From positions 1 to 56,246 of the forward strand of contig NZ_JAFBFD010000016.1 in assembly GCF_016909125.1 (NCBI RefSeq): 56,246 nt of DNA, given 5' to 3'. Position 1 is the first letter of the stretch; each line of letters starts with the position of its first letter. Below are positions 18,821-26,529 of the stretch, piece by piece. The notes under the pieces were generated by a model. That model was not told where the DNA came from. It worked only from the letters and a program-made list of their open reading frames with translations, and did no database searches. Source of the stretch: Enterococcus lemanii. GTDB taxonomy: Bacteria; Bacillota; Bacilli; Lactobacillales; Enterococcaceae. Position numbers and translations under genes: made by a program.

Positions 18821-20215
18821 ATGAGTGGAGTACCAGAGTTAGAAGAATACCAATATGGCTTCCATGATGATGTTGAGCCAATTTTTAGTACAGGAGTCGG
18901 CCTAACCGAAGAAGTCGTTCGTGAAATCTCACGAGTAAAAAATGAACCAGAGTGGATGCTTGATTTTCGTTTGAAATCACTCGAAGCTTATCACAAAATG
19001 CCGATGCAAAACTGGGGACCAGATTTGTCAGACCTTGATTTTGATAGCATCAAATATTACCAAAGACCAAGTGATAAACCCGCGCGTTCTTGGGAAGATG
19101 TACCAGACAAAATCAAAGAAACCTTTGAACGAATTGGAATCCCAGAAGCTGAACGTGCTTACTTAGCTGGTGCTTCTGCCCAATACGAATCAGAAGTGGT
19201 CTACCATAACATGAAAGAAGAATTCCAGAAATTAGGAATCATCTTTACCGACACCGATTCGGCTTTAAGAGAATACCCAGAATTATTCAAACAATACTTT
19301 TCAAAATTAGTTCCTCCAACCGACAACAAACTCGCTGCTTTAAACTCAGCTGTTTGGTCAGGTGGTACCTTTATTTATGTACCAAAAGGCGTTCGCGTCG
19401 ATGTCCCACTGCAAACGTACTTCCGTATCAATAATGAAGGCACCGGTCAATTTGAACGGACCTTAATTATTGTGGACGAAGGAGCAAGCGTCCATTACGT
19501 AGAAGGCTGTACCGCACCAACTTATTCAAGTAACAGCTTGCATGCAGCCATCGTTGAAATCTTTACCTTAAAAGACGCGTACTGCCGTTATACAACCATC
19601 CAAAACTGGTCGGATAACGTGTACAACCTAGTAACCAAACGTGCCAAAGCCGAAGCCGGCGCAACCGTTGAATGGATCGATGGCAACCTAGGTGCTAAAA
19701 CAACCATGAAATACCCAAGCGTTTACCTAGATGGAGAAGGCGCACGAGGCACAATGTTGTCGATCGCTTTTGCTAACGCCAACCAAATCCAAGATACCGG
19801 CGCGAAGATGATTCACAATGCACCAAACACATCTAGCTCCATCGTCTCAAAATCAATCGCTAAAAGTGGCGGTGAAGTAAACTATCGCGGCCAAGTAACT
19901 TTCGGCAAAAAGAGTCAAGGATCCATCTCACATATTGAATGTGACACCATCATTATGGACGACCTATCAAAATCAGATACCATTCCATTTAATGAGATCC
20001 ACAATAGCCAAGTAGCCTTAGAGCACGAAGCCAAAGTATCCAAAATTTCAGAAGAACAACTGTACTACTTGATGAGCCGCGGCCTATCAGAAGTCGAAGC
20101 AACTGAAATGATTGTTATGGGCTTTGTCGAGCCATTTACGAAAGAATTACCGATGGAATATGCGGTAGAATTAAACCGACTCATCCAGTATGAGATGGAA
20201 GGCAGTGTTGGTTAA
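18821..20215 (+). CDS. sufB: Fe-S assembly scaffold protein SufB
   Basis: 464-residue core of the SufBC2D scaffold where the nascent cluster forms. Motifs in order: [17 protein letters not shown] (about 45-61), [20 protein letters not shown] (about 177-196), [20 protein letters not shown] (about 225-244, with a conserved Cys), [20 protein letters not shown] and the closing [27 protein letters not shown] lies 9 bases upstream of the ATG. It is the last gene of the operon, directly before a strong terminator. The order C-D-S-U-B is the standard Firmicute one. Confidence 0.97.
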   Translation: MSGVPELEEYQYGFHDDVEPIFSTGVGLTEEVVREISRVKNEPEWMLDFRLKSLEAYHKMPMQNWGPDLSDLDFDSIKYYQRPSDKPARSWEDVPDKIKETFERIGIPEAERAYLAGASAQYESEVVYHNMKEEFQKLGIIFTDTDSALREYPELFKQYFSKLVPPTDNKLAALNSAVWSGGTFIYVPKGVRVDVPLQTYFRINNEGTGQFERTLIIVDEGASVHYVEGCTAPTYSSNSLHAAIVEIFTLKDAYCRYTTIQNWSDNVYNLVTKRAKAEAGATVEWIDGNLGAKTTMKYPSVYLDGEGARGTMLSIAFANANQIQDTGAKMIHNAPNTSSSIVSKSIAKSGGEVNYRGQVTFGKKSQGSISHIECDTIIMDDLSKSDTIPFNEIHNSQVALEHEAKVSKISEEQLYYLMSRGLSEVEATEMIVMGFVEPFTKELPMEYAVELNRLIQYEMEGSVG

Positions 20216-20227
20216 CACTGATATATG

Positions 20228-20268
20228 GGCTAGAAACACTGTTAATTCAATGTTTCTAGCTTTTTTTG
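20228..20268 (+). terminator. suf operon terminator
   Basis: GCTAGAAACA (20229-20238) pairs perfectly with TGTTTCTAGC (20251-20260), followed by seven T. It is 13 bases beyond the sufB stop. Confidence 0.93.
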
Positions 20269-20500
20269 TTTACCTTCAAAAAGACACAAAAAAGGAACCT
20301 CCCCATCTCATTCTTTGATTCGAGTGTCAATCGGTCTGGGCCTGACACTTGAATTAAACAATGAGAAATTCCATGAATGAAATTATTCGACAAATCTCTC
20401 GTAAAAACTGTCTCAAATGTTGCCATTGATCCAGGCCATAATTAGAAGATATTCTGATCAATGTTTTTTATTTAACTTCATATTCATTGTGAATGTCGAT
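20269..20500. other. Intergenic stretch after the suf operon
   Basis: About 230 bases without a supportable gene. A small hairpin AGTGTCA/TGACACT lies near 20330-20352. The rest looks like degraded sequence. I cannot assign it. Confidence 0.4.
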
Positions 20501-20503
20501 TTA

Positions 20504-20533
20504 TTTGAAGATAACTTCAAATTTTGGTAAAAT
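20504..20533 (+). promoter_or_regulatory. Promoter with palindromic operator for the AAA ATPase gene
   Basis: TTGAAG (20505-20510), 17 bases, TAAAAT (20528-20533) form a good promoter. A perfect 7-4-7 inverted repeat TTTGAAG-ATAA-CTTCAAA (20504-20521) covers the -35 box and the spacer, the position expected of a repressor site. The regulator is not known. Confidence 0.6.
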
Positions 20534-20570
20534 ATGATTTGAATTGAAGTTTAATAACAGGAGGAATAGT

Positions 20571-21764
20571 ATGTTTGAAAGACCAGAATATCTCAATCAA
20601 TTAATAAAATTTAAAGATACTGATTTTATTAAAGTTATTACAGGCGTTCGGCGTTCAGGTAAGTCAGTTCTTCTAATGCTCTTTCAAGAACATTTAATGC
20701 AAGAAGGTGTGCCAGACGATCATATTATTTACATGAACTTTGAAAGTTTTGAATATCAGACGATTACAACAGAGGAAAAGTTTCGCGAAAAATTAAATGA
20801 TTTATTACCTAAGGATAGAAAAAAAGTCTATTTGTTATTTGATGAAATCCAAGTAGTTGAAGGTTGGCAACGTGTTATCAATGGACTTAGAGTTAGTTTT
20901 GATAGTGATATTGTTATTACAGGTTCTAATGCGAACATGCTTTCAGGAGAACTAGCCACTCTATTAAGCGGACGCTACATAGAAATTCCAATCTACCCGT
21001 TCTCATTTAAAGAATTTTTAAGTGTGAAAGGAATCGAACCAAGTTCACGAAAAGTAGATATAGCTTATAATGAATATGAAAAGTATGGAGGCTTCCCAAG
21101 TGTCACGATTGCGGAAGAATCAATTAAAGACACAATACTTTCAGGTATTTTTGATACAATTGTTTTAAATGATGTTGCATTAAGATCTGGCATTAAAGAT
21201 CCGGCAGTTTTAAAAACAATTGTTAGCTTTCTAGCAGATAATGTTGGTCAATTAGTCAATACATCAAGAATTGTGAATACATTAAAAAGTGACGGAATTG
21301 AAACCACTAATCATACAGTTAATCGTTATTTAGATTTACTTGAAAGTGGCTACTTGTTTTATCGAACAAGGCAGTATGATATACGTGGACGGGAATATTT
21401 AAGAACAAATGGAAAATACTTTATTGTAGATACAGGGCTGCGACGGAATGCAGTCGGCAGAAAAGATGGTAATTACAGCAACCGTTTAGAAAATATAGTT
21501 TATATAGAATTACTTAGAAGAGGTTATACTGTTGATGTCGGGAAACTTGATACTAAAGAAATTGACTTTGTTGCAAGAAGACTAGATGAAACGCTATATG
21601 TTCAAGTAACATATGAGCTACCAAATAATTCTCATGAAACAGATAACCTATTGCACATAAAAGATAACTATAAAAAAATAGTTGTCACTGGAAAATATCA
21701 TGATATTGAACAAATTGATGGTATACCGATTGTTTACATCGCTGATTGGTTATTAGAAAAGTAG
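20571..21764 (+). CDS. AAA-family ATPase with DUF4143 C-terminal domain
   Basis: 397-residue cytosolic ATPase. ATG 20571 is chosen because AGGAGG lies 7 bases upstream. Walker A is ITGVRRSGKSVLL (about 22-34) and Walker B is YLLFDEIQ (about 85-92), followed by ITGSNANMLSGELATLLSGR, a sensor and arginine region typical of the AAA_14 family. The DUF4143 part begins near PAVLKTIVSFLADNVGQLVN with a winged-helix-like segment and ends in a restriction-nuclease-like fold: the motif EIDFVARR near residue 330 resembles the D/E-x-K nuclease core, as does YVQVTYEL. Proteins of this class are common on mobile islands, and the cellular role is not established. It stands alone between debris. Confidence 0.9.
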   Translation: MFERPEYLNQLIKFKDTDFIKVITGVRRSGKSVLLMLFQEHLMQEGVPDDHIIYMNFESFEYQTITTEEKFREKLNDLLPKDRKKVYLLFDEIQVVEGWQRVINGLRVSFDSDIVITGSNANMLSGELATLLSGRYIEIPIYPFSFKEFLSVKGIEPSSRKVDIAYNEYEKYGGFPSVTIAEESIKDTILSGIFDTIVLNDVALRSGIKDPAVLKTIVSFLADNVGQLVNTSRIVNTLKSDGIETTNHTVNRYLDLLESGYLFYRTRQYDIRGREYLRTNGKYFIVDTGLRRNAVGRKDGNYSNRLENIVYIELLRRGYTVDVGKLDTKEIDFVARRLDETLYVQVTYELPNNSHETDNLLHIKDNYKKIVVTGKYHDIEQIDGIPIVYIADWLLEK

Positions 21765-21781
21765 AGTTGTAATCAAAGAAG

Positions 21782-21855
21782 ACGTTCGTTGTCATAGTAA
21801 TCTTCAAATATAGATTGAAAATCTAACATTTGAAGGTTGTTATGCACGAGAACGT
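21782..21855. other. Long imperfect hairpin after the ATPase gene
   Basis: CTTCAAAT pairs with ATTTGAAG and TAGATT with ATCTA around a GAAA loop. Outer arms ACGTTC (21782) and GAACGT (21850-21855) also pair. There is no adjacent T-run on the plus strand, so it is a weak terminator candidate. It could be a structured RNA or an element end. Confidence 0.45.
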
Positions 21856-21877
21856 ATTTCTTGTATATTAGTTTTTT

Positions 21878-22165
21878 CTACTGAATAAATATTATAGCGA
21901 ATCGCCCGAATGAAGTTTGGACCTGGGATATCACTTGGTTAAAAGGGCCGGTAAAAGGACTGTTTTACGATTGTATTTAATCATCGATTTATTTAGCCGG
22001 AAAATGGTAGTTGTGAAATTTGGGAAACAGAAGAAGCGCGGTATGCCAAACAATTGATTCAGCAAACGGTCATCGGTCATCAATCGGTGGCTTTTAATCC
22101 TTTAAAAGAAAGATACGACAACTATATTGACAAACACCGCACTTTAATTTATTCTCTTTAAGATA
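21878..22165 (+). pseudogene. IS3-family transposase (OrfB) remnant
   Basis: From 21897 the reading gives ANRPNEVWTWDITWLKGPVK then GLFY, the region around the first catalytic Asp of IS3-type integrase domains. After a one-base shift it continues LYLIIDLFSRKMV, and after another EIWETEEARYAKQLIQQTV. Both match the flow of the family. The rest of the gene is absent; a following piece reads PLKERYDNYIDKHRTLIYSL and stop, of unknown origin. At least two frameshifts make it dead. No terminal repeats are recognisable. Confidence 0.7.
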
Positions 22166-22187
22166 TTCGTAATAAAAAACAAGAAAC

Positions 22188-22223
22188 ATAGCGTATTGTT
22201 TTACGTTGTTTTTACGCTATATT
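22188..22223 (+). promoter_or_regulatory. Promoter with inverted repeat before the Phd-like gene
   Basis: ATAGCGTA (22188-22195) and TACGCTAT (22213-22220) form a perfect 8-bp inverted repeat that overlaps a -10-like TATATT (22218-22223) and a -35-like TTGTTT (22196-22201). Antitoxins of the Phd/YefM type commonly repress their own operon through such sites, so autoregulation is likely. Confidence 0.55.
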
Positions 22224-22275
22224 TTAATGAAAGCTATTATTCATGGTACCATATTTATGAAAGGTGGCGAATATT

Positions 22276-22605
22276 ATGGCTGTGATTATTGAAAGAGCAA
22301 TGGGGTTAGACAAAATAACTTCAACAGATATTAGTAGACAATACAGCAAGGTTTCAAAAATTGTGAAAAATGCTGTTAAGCCATTAGAGATTACTAAAAA
22401 CGGTAAAGCAGATATAGTTGTTATGAATCCTGAAATGTTTATGGGAATCCTGGAATTATTAGAAGATTATCAAGACAAAATTGCCATCATGGAGTATCAA
22501 TCCAATAAAGAAAACATTGAGTTTATATCAACAGAAGAAGCATTTAAAGACGTTGACTCGGGTGAGTATAGCAAAATGTCAATTGATGAGTTATTAAACC
22601 AGTAG
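22276..22605 (+). CDS. Phd/YefM-like antitoxin-type protein
   Basis: 109 residues from ATG 22276, preferred over an upstream start because AAAGGTGG lies 9 bases before it. The segment TDISRQYSKVSKIVKNAVKP followed by LEITKNGKADIVVMNPEMF (about residues 15-53) matches the Phd antitoxin layout: an N-terminal DNA-binding alpha-beta unit with the line 'KNGKADIVVMN', then a helix, then an acidic tail (FISTEEAFKDVDSGEYSKMS) of the kind that wraps a toxin. The stop codon is separated by one base from the ATG of the next gene. This looks like an antitoxin gene followed by its partner, but the partner is not a toxin family I recognise. Confidence 0.75.
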   Translation: MAVIIERAMGLDKITSTDISRQYSKVSKIVKNAVKPLEITKNGKADIVVMNPEMFMGILELLEDYQDKIAIMEYQSNKENIEFISTEEAFKDVDSGEYSKMSIDELLNQ

Positions 22606-22606
22606 T

Positions 22607-23034
22607 ATGAGAAAAGTTAATATTGATAAAAAATAGTAAAGCAGTTTAAGAAGTTTGATGGAAATACGCTTGGATGGCAAAAAGCGATTATTGACTATCT
22701 TAAGGATGAAAGTAATACGATTGAGGAAATAAAAGAAAAGTTCGAATCAACTCAATGCGATTTGAAAGAGTATTACAAGGCAAAGAATAGTTCTTTAAAA
22801 GTTCGCATTATCTTTGAAATATTAGAGACAGACGAAGATATAAACATTTTTTTATTTGAACGTGATCTTGAAGATGACGGAGCTAGTGAGATTTTAAATA
22901 TCTTTGCTGGCGGTTATCGTGATAAAATATATGATGAGGCAAATAGAAGAGCCGTACAAGTCCGAAAAGATAGAGAAAAATTAAAATTAGCTTTAAAAAA
23001 AGGAACTATTGAATCAAAAAGAAAAAAAGAATGA
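22607..23034 (+). pseudogene. Unknown partner of the Phd-like gene, frameshifted
   Basis: From ATG 22607 the frame reads MRKVNIDKK and stops at TAG 22634. Adding one base to the run of six A at 22628-22633 would join it to a frame open to 23034: IVKQFKKFDGNTLGWQKAII and on to about 142 residues in total. The body is charged and mostly helical (EILETDEDINIFLFERDLED, then ILNIFAGGYRDKIYDEANRR) and ends in a Lys/Arg-rich tail. No family is recognised. The position directly after an antitoxin-type gene suggests a toxin or effector role, now off. The homopolymer break could be a mutation, phase variation or a sequencing error. Confidence 0.65.
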
Positions 23035-23077
23035 TAGTAACATCGTTTTAACTAGTCAAATCAAATAAACTGACATC

Positions 23078-23117
23078 TTTAATTGCCCTCTATGGAAAAA
23101 CAGAGGGCAATTTTTTA
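23078..23117 (+). terminator. Terminator after the Phd-like operon
   Basis: AATTGCCCTC (23081-23090) pairs perfectly with GAGGGCAATT (23103-23112), followed by a T-run. It begins 45 bases after the end of the frameshifted gene. Confidence 0.9.
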
Positions 23118-23470
23118 TGTGTTCTTTTAGATCTGTATTTTGCAAGATTTTTTTACACAATAATGCACTAATAAATACACAACTTTGTAACCTGAAATTT
23201 GCCTTTAATTCTTTTGATTTTGATAATGAATTTTTCAATCGATATCTCTCGCCAGTGAAGCTAAGAATATGCACATGATGGATTAAACGGTCTACCAATG
23301 CAGCGGTTAGTCGAGGGTCCGAAAACACCTTATTCCACTGGCTAAACTCTAAATTGCTAGTGAGGATTACGCTTACCAATCACTAATCAATTGAAAGAGG
23401 AGTTCGGCGCCATCTTTTGAAAAAGGGACATAGCCCATCTCATCTAGGATAATCAGCTTTACCTTTCCAA
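23118..23470 (-). pseudogene. IstB-type (IS21) ATP-binding protein remnant
   Basis: Read leftward, about 23465-23385 gives [20 protein letters not shown] and LFQLISDW, the Walker B region of IstB. From 23379, in another frame, it continues [20 protein letters not shown] followed by PRLTAALVDRLIHHVHILSF and TGERYRLKNS, the IstB C-terminal half. A small deletion at about 23382, removing the residues normally between SD and SVI, shifts the frame. The Walker A half and the istA gene are absent. This is a dead fragment of an IS21-family element. Confidence 0.8.
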
Positions 23471-23569
23471 TTCAACTGAATTCAGACAGAACCTTCTCAT
23501 ACTACCTTCAAGCGACTCTCCAATCTAAACCAAATTACAAAAACCACCTTATCAACAACAACGAACTAA
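23471..23569. other. Intergenic stretch after the IS21 remnant
   Basis: About 100 bases with no gene, repeat or clear signal. It may be further decayed IS21 sequence. Confidence 0.3.
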
Positions 23570-23618
23570 AAAACCCGGCTAATTCTTCTTAAAAAAAGAG
23601 TTTGCCGGGGTTTTTTTA
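23570..23618 (+). terminator. Rho-independent terminator, owner unclear
   Basis: ACCCGGC pairs with GCCGGGG across a loop of about 24 bases, followed by seven T. No intact gene lies directly upstream on this strand, so it may be left from a lost gene. Confidence 0.7.
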
Positions 23619-23801
23619 TCTTTAAACATATCACACTTACAATAAAAAAGCAAAATTCAAAATGACCAAAAACAGTAAAAAATGGTTAAAATTGTCTTTC
23701 TTTGTGAAGTTAAATATTTTGAAACGTGATGAATACAAGGTTTTTAAGTAGTTAGTGCGCAAAGAAATGTCAAAACGACCCCTCTCATGTCAATTTGGAA
23801 T
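23619..23801. other. Intergenic stretch before the sigma-factor promoter
   Basis: About 180 AT-rich bases without a supportable gene or structured repeat. Confidence 0.3.
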
Positions 23802-23830
23802 CTGACAATAATTTAAGGATTTAGTATGCT
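23802..23830 (+). promoter_or_regulatory. Promoter of the sigma-factor/lysozyme unit
   Basis: CTGACA (23802-23807), 17 bases, TATGCT (23825-23830). One mismatch to each consensus hexamer and ideal spacing. It leaves a leader of about 30 bases before the sigma-like gene. Confidence 0.6.
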
Positions 23831-23868
23831 CAAAGCACCTCGAGGAATACAAATGAAGGACAAAGCAA

Positions 23869-24345
23869 ATGACAAATGAAGAGTTGGATGAATTGATTCA
23901 AGATTATGAAGGATTGTTTCGAAAGGTTTTGCAAAGGTGTGGTCTGTTTCCAGGTCAAGCTGACTTTGAAGATTATTTACAAGAACTCCGTGTACTGTTT
24001 TATTTAAGAGCTAAGGAGTATGCAAGCCGTGGCCTTTTTGAGATGGACAATGAAGTCACGTATTTATTTAAATTCTTGCTATGGCGGATTGTAGATCAAA
24101 AAAGGAAAAAAATGATTCAAATTAAAGAAGTGGAAGAAGAAATTTTGGTCAATTTACAAATTCAAATTGAACCGAAATTCGAAGCGGTTGAAACAGCGAC
24201 GACCTTTACAGCCTTTTATGAACGGCTAACAATAAAAGATCGCCAGAAGTGCCAAGCTTTACTTGAAGATGAAACAATTTCGAGGCAACAAAGAAGTCGC
24301 TATCGAGCATATTTTAAAAAGCAATTTCAAAATTTCTTTTCATAA
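23869..24345 (+). CDS. ComX/SigH-like small sigma factor
   Basis: 158 residues from ATG 23869, with GAAGGA about 10 bases upstream. The N-terminal part looks like sigma-70 region 2: ELIQDYEGLFRKVLQRCGLF-like start, then FEDYLQELRVLFYLRAKEYA (residues about 31-50), the core-binding and -10 region helix, then YLFKFLLWRIVDQKRKKMIQ (about 65-85). The C-terminal part (RLTIKDRQKCQALLEDETIS, then RYRAYFKKQFQNFF) fits a shortened region 4. This layout recalls the alternative sigma ComX/SigX and SigH of Lactobacillales. Regulation of competence is not proven. The stop codon is 16 bases before the lysozyme start, so they form one unit. Confidence 0.68.
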   Translation: MTNEELDELIQDYEGLFRKVLQRCGLFPGQADFEDYLQELRVLFYLRAKEYASRGLFEMDNEVTYLFKFLLWRIVDQKRKKMIQIKEVEEEILVNLQIQIEPKFEAVETATTFTAFYERLTIKDRQKCQALLEDETISRQQRSRYRAYFKKQFQNFFS

Positions 24346-24361
24346 CAAAGGAGGAGCTTTT

Positions 24362-25225
24362 ATGTTACCCAATCCAGTAATTATCGATATTAGTGAATGG
24401 CAAGTCCCTAGCAAAATCAATTATGATGTGCTCGCAAAACAAATTGCAGGAGTCATTGTTCGAGTACAGTACGGTTCTTTACATGAAGATAAACATTACC
24501 AAACCCATATCACTGAATTCCAAAAACGCCAAATCCCAGTCGCGGTCTATGCTTGGGTGCGTGGTACATCTCTTGCAGACATGCAGCAAGAAGCCCGTGA
24601 TTTTTATCAAAGAGCCAGTCGGTTTTCGCCAGTGTTTTGGTGGTTAGACGTAGAGGAGCAATCGATGACAGATATGCGAAATGGCGTTGAAGCTTACCGA
24701 CAAGAACTAAAAAAAATGGGCGCGAAAAAAGTCGGCGCGTACATTGCGAATCATCTTTATCAACAATTTCAATTAGCTACCGAAACTTTCGAGGCCATCT
24801 GGTTACCAACTTATGGAACCAATTCTGGTGTATACAATGGAAGCAATCCAACTGCGACAACGAATTATCACTTGCATCAATATACCGATAAAGGGCGATT
24901 AAGCGGCTATTCTGGTTACTTAGACTTAAACCGAATTGTACAAGGGAATCTAACTACTTATTTTGGTCAAAAAACCCCGCCACAACCAAATCAAAACCAA
25001 ATACAAGACCAACAAGTCTATCAATTACAAACCGCGGTTTATCTAAGAAAAGAACCCAATTTAAATAGTCCTAGCCTAGCTTTATTGCCAAAAGATAGTC
25101 AAGTAGTGATTGATCGCCTTCTTTTTTCAGAAAAATACCTCTGGGGACGACAACCAAGAGCAGATGGTAGTGTTGCTTATCTAGCGTTAGGAATGTTACA
25201 GAGTTATGTCAAACGAGTTAAATAA
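24362..25225 (+). CDS. GH25 lysozyme with SH3-like cell wall domain, no signal peptide
   Basis: 287-residue muramidase cutting the MurNAc-GlcNAc bond. ATG 24362 is chosen because AAAGGAGG lies 7 bases upstream; longer readings overlap the sigma gene. The GH25 domain runs from VIIDISEWQVPSKINYD (residues about 6-22; DxS is the first catalytic signature) through VYAWVRGT and FWWLDVEEQS (about 97-106; D-x-E catalytic pair) to HQYTDKGRLSGYSGYLDLNR (about 178-197). A Pro/Gln-rich linker leads to an SH3b-like domain (about 220-285, YQLQTAVYLRKEPNLNSPSL). There is no signal peptide or membrane anchor, as in phage lysins, so release would need a holin or lysis. Confidence 0.88.
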   Translation: MLPNPVIIDISEWQVPSKINYDVLAKQIAGVIVRVQYGSLHEDKHYQTHITEFQKRQIPVAVYAWVRGTSLADMQQEARDFYQRASRFSPVFWWLDVEEQSMTDMRNGVEAYRQELKKMGAKKVGAYIANHLYQQFQLATETFEAIWLPTYGTNSGVYNGSNPTATTNYHLHQYTDKGRLSGYSGYLDLNRIVQGNLTTYFGQKTPPQPNQNQIQDQQVYQLQTAVYLRKEPNLNSPSLALLPKDSQVVIDRLLFSEKYLWGRQPRADGSVAYLALGMLQSYVKRVK

Positions 25226-25232
25226 TTTTTAC

Positions 25233-25258
25233 GAACGCTCATTTTGGGCGTTTTTTCT
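25233..25258 (+). terminator. Terminator of the lysozyme gene
   Basis: AACGCTC (25234-25240) and GGGCGTT (25246-25252) pair with one mismatch, followed by six T. It is 8 bases past the stop codon. Confidence 0.75.
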
Positions 25259-25277
25259 TATTTTTCAGTTAAAAGAA

Positions 25278-25328
25278 GAAAGGAAACTTCTTAAAAAGCT
25301 TCCTTTTTTGAATGAGTAAAAGTATACT
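25278..25328 (+). promoter_or_regulatory. Promoter region of the first LCP gene (shared layout)
   Basis: AGCTTCC (25297-25303) and TATACT (25323-25328) lie 26 bases apart, start to start. Exactly the same pair and spacing occurs before the second LCP gene at 40329/40355. A small hairpin AAAGGAA/TTCCTTTT (25278-25307) includes the first box. TATACT is a good -10. The -35 area reads TCCTTT, so a special activator or sigma factor may be needed. Confidence 0.6.
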
Positions 25329-25428
25329 ATCTTTGTGCGTTAATCTACATTTAAGTTTTTATGAAAATAATATGAAATTATTATGTAACAAAACAAATCC
25401 AGTCGTAATGGAAAATGGAGGAAAGAAA

Positions 25429-26361
25429 ATGTCAGGAATTCAAAAATTTTTTATCTGGTTCTTAGGAATTTTATTAGTATTAGTAACCGCTGTAACAGTC
25501 GTTGTGGCCAAAGTCTATCTAGATGTGAAAGGTAGCATGAACGAAACATTTGAACAAGTAGAAAATAAAAGGGTTGATACTGGGGTAAAACGTCAAGAAA
25601 AACTAAACTTAAGCGAACAACAACCTTTTTCAGTTTTACTATTAGGAGTTGATACAGGTGATTTGGGGCGTACAGAACAAGGGCGTTCAGACACAATGAT
25701 GCTTGCGACAGTAAATCCCCAAAATAAAGAAACTGTTATTACAAGTATTCCTCGTGATACGTATATGGAAATTGTTGGATATGGCACAATTGATAAAATC
25801 AACCACGCGCATGCTTTTGGTGGACCAGCAATGTCAATGGATAGTTTAGAGAAATTTTTAAATGTCCCAATTGATCACTATGTTTCCATTAATATGCAAG
25901 GTGTAAAAGATTTAGTTGATGCTGTCGGTGGTGTAGACGTCAATAATGATTTGGAGTTTGATATAGAAGGACATCATTTTCCCTTAGGACCCATTCACTT
26001 AAATGGTGAAGAAGCATTAGCCTTTTCAAGAATGCGCTATGAAGACCCACGTGGGGATTACGGACGTCAAAAACGTCAACGTGATGTTGTAGCTGCTGTT
26101 GCGAAAAAAGCACTTTCTCTAGATGGAGTAACGCAATACCAAGCTGTTTTAGATGCCGTTTCAGCAAATATGTCAACCGATTTAGACTTTGGTGCGATGC
26201 AAAAAATCGCCTTAAATTATCGTGATGCATTTGGGAATATCTCAAATGATCAATTAAAAGGCGATGGTGATTTGATTAATGGAATCTCTTATCAGATTGT
26301 ATCAGATGAAGAGTTAGTAAGAGTACAAGGGGAGTTACGGAGACAGTTGGGGTTGGAATAA
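25429..26361 (+). CDS. LytR-CpsA-Psr (LCP) family ligase, first copy
   Basis: 310-residue membrane-anchored enzyme that moves lipid-linked glycopolymers onto peptidoglycan outside the membrane. ATG 25429 is chosen because TGGAGGAAAG lies just upstream and a signal anchor follows (FFIWFLGILLVLVTAVTVVV, residues 6-25). The LCP domain shows FSVLLLGVDTGDLGRTEQGR then SDTMMLATVN (about 65-95), TSIPRDTYMEIVG (about 105-117, conserved Arg/Asp that bind pyrophosphate), INHAHAFGG and RMRYEDPRGDYGRQKRQRDV (about 205-224). It opens the first polysaccharide module and has a close paralogue at 40422. Confidence 0.95.
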   Translation: MSGIQKFFIWFLGILLVLVTAVTVVVAKVYLDVKGSMNETFEQVENKRVDTGVKRQEKLNLSEQQPFSVLLLGVDTGDLGRTEQGRSDTMMLATVNPQNKETVITSIPRDTYMEIVGYGTIDKINHAHAFGGPAMSMDSLEKFLNVPIDHYVSINMQGVKDLVDAVGGVDVNNDLEFDIEGHHFPLGPIHLNGEEALAFSRMRYEDPRGDYGRQKRQRDVVAAVAKKALSLDGVTQYQAVLDAVSANMSTDLDFGAMQKIALNYRDAFGNISNDQLKGDGDLINGISYQIVSDEELVRVQGELRRQLGLE

Positions 26362-26383
26362 CATATCTTTTAGTTATACAAAT

Positions 26384-26431
26384 AAATTGCTTCTTTACTG
26401 TTTCTAACAAAACATTAGTAAGGAGCAATTA
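26384..26431 (+). terminator. Hairpin between LCP and CapD-like genes
   Basis: AATTGCTTCTTTACT and AGTAAGGAGCAATT pair with one bulge. The T-run after it is short (ATTTTG). It could be a partial terminator or attenuator lowering expression of the following operon. A second possible promoter TTGAAT-17-TTATGC lies further down, near 26457-26485. Confidence 0.5.
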
Positions 26432-26529
26432 TTTTGTATGGTGGTAATCATATGTTTGAATAACAATTTTTTATAACATTATGCAAGAAACTTTATAAAA
26501 GAGGAATAATTATTTTAAAGGGGAAAGAA

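Noticed and set aside
23056-23379. A complete 107-residue gene on the minus strand
   Set aside because: The frame is the C-terminal piece of an IstB remnant plus read-through; it lacks the Walker A half and a proper start.
24263-24361. N-terminal extension of the lysozyme
   Set aside because: It overlaps the end of the sigma-like gene in another frame; the ATG at 24362 has a perfect AAAGGAGG site and starts the GH25 domain.
20571-25225. Prophage reading of the accessory strip
   Set aside because: A signal-less GH25 lysin and a small sigma-like gene could come from a phage, but there is no holin, structural, integrase or attachment-site evidence in the window.
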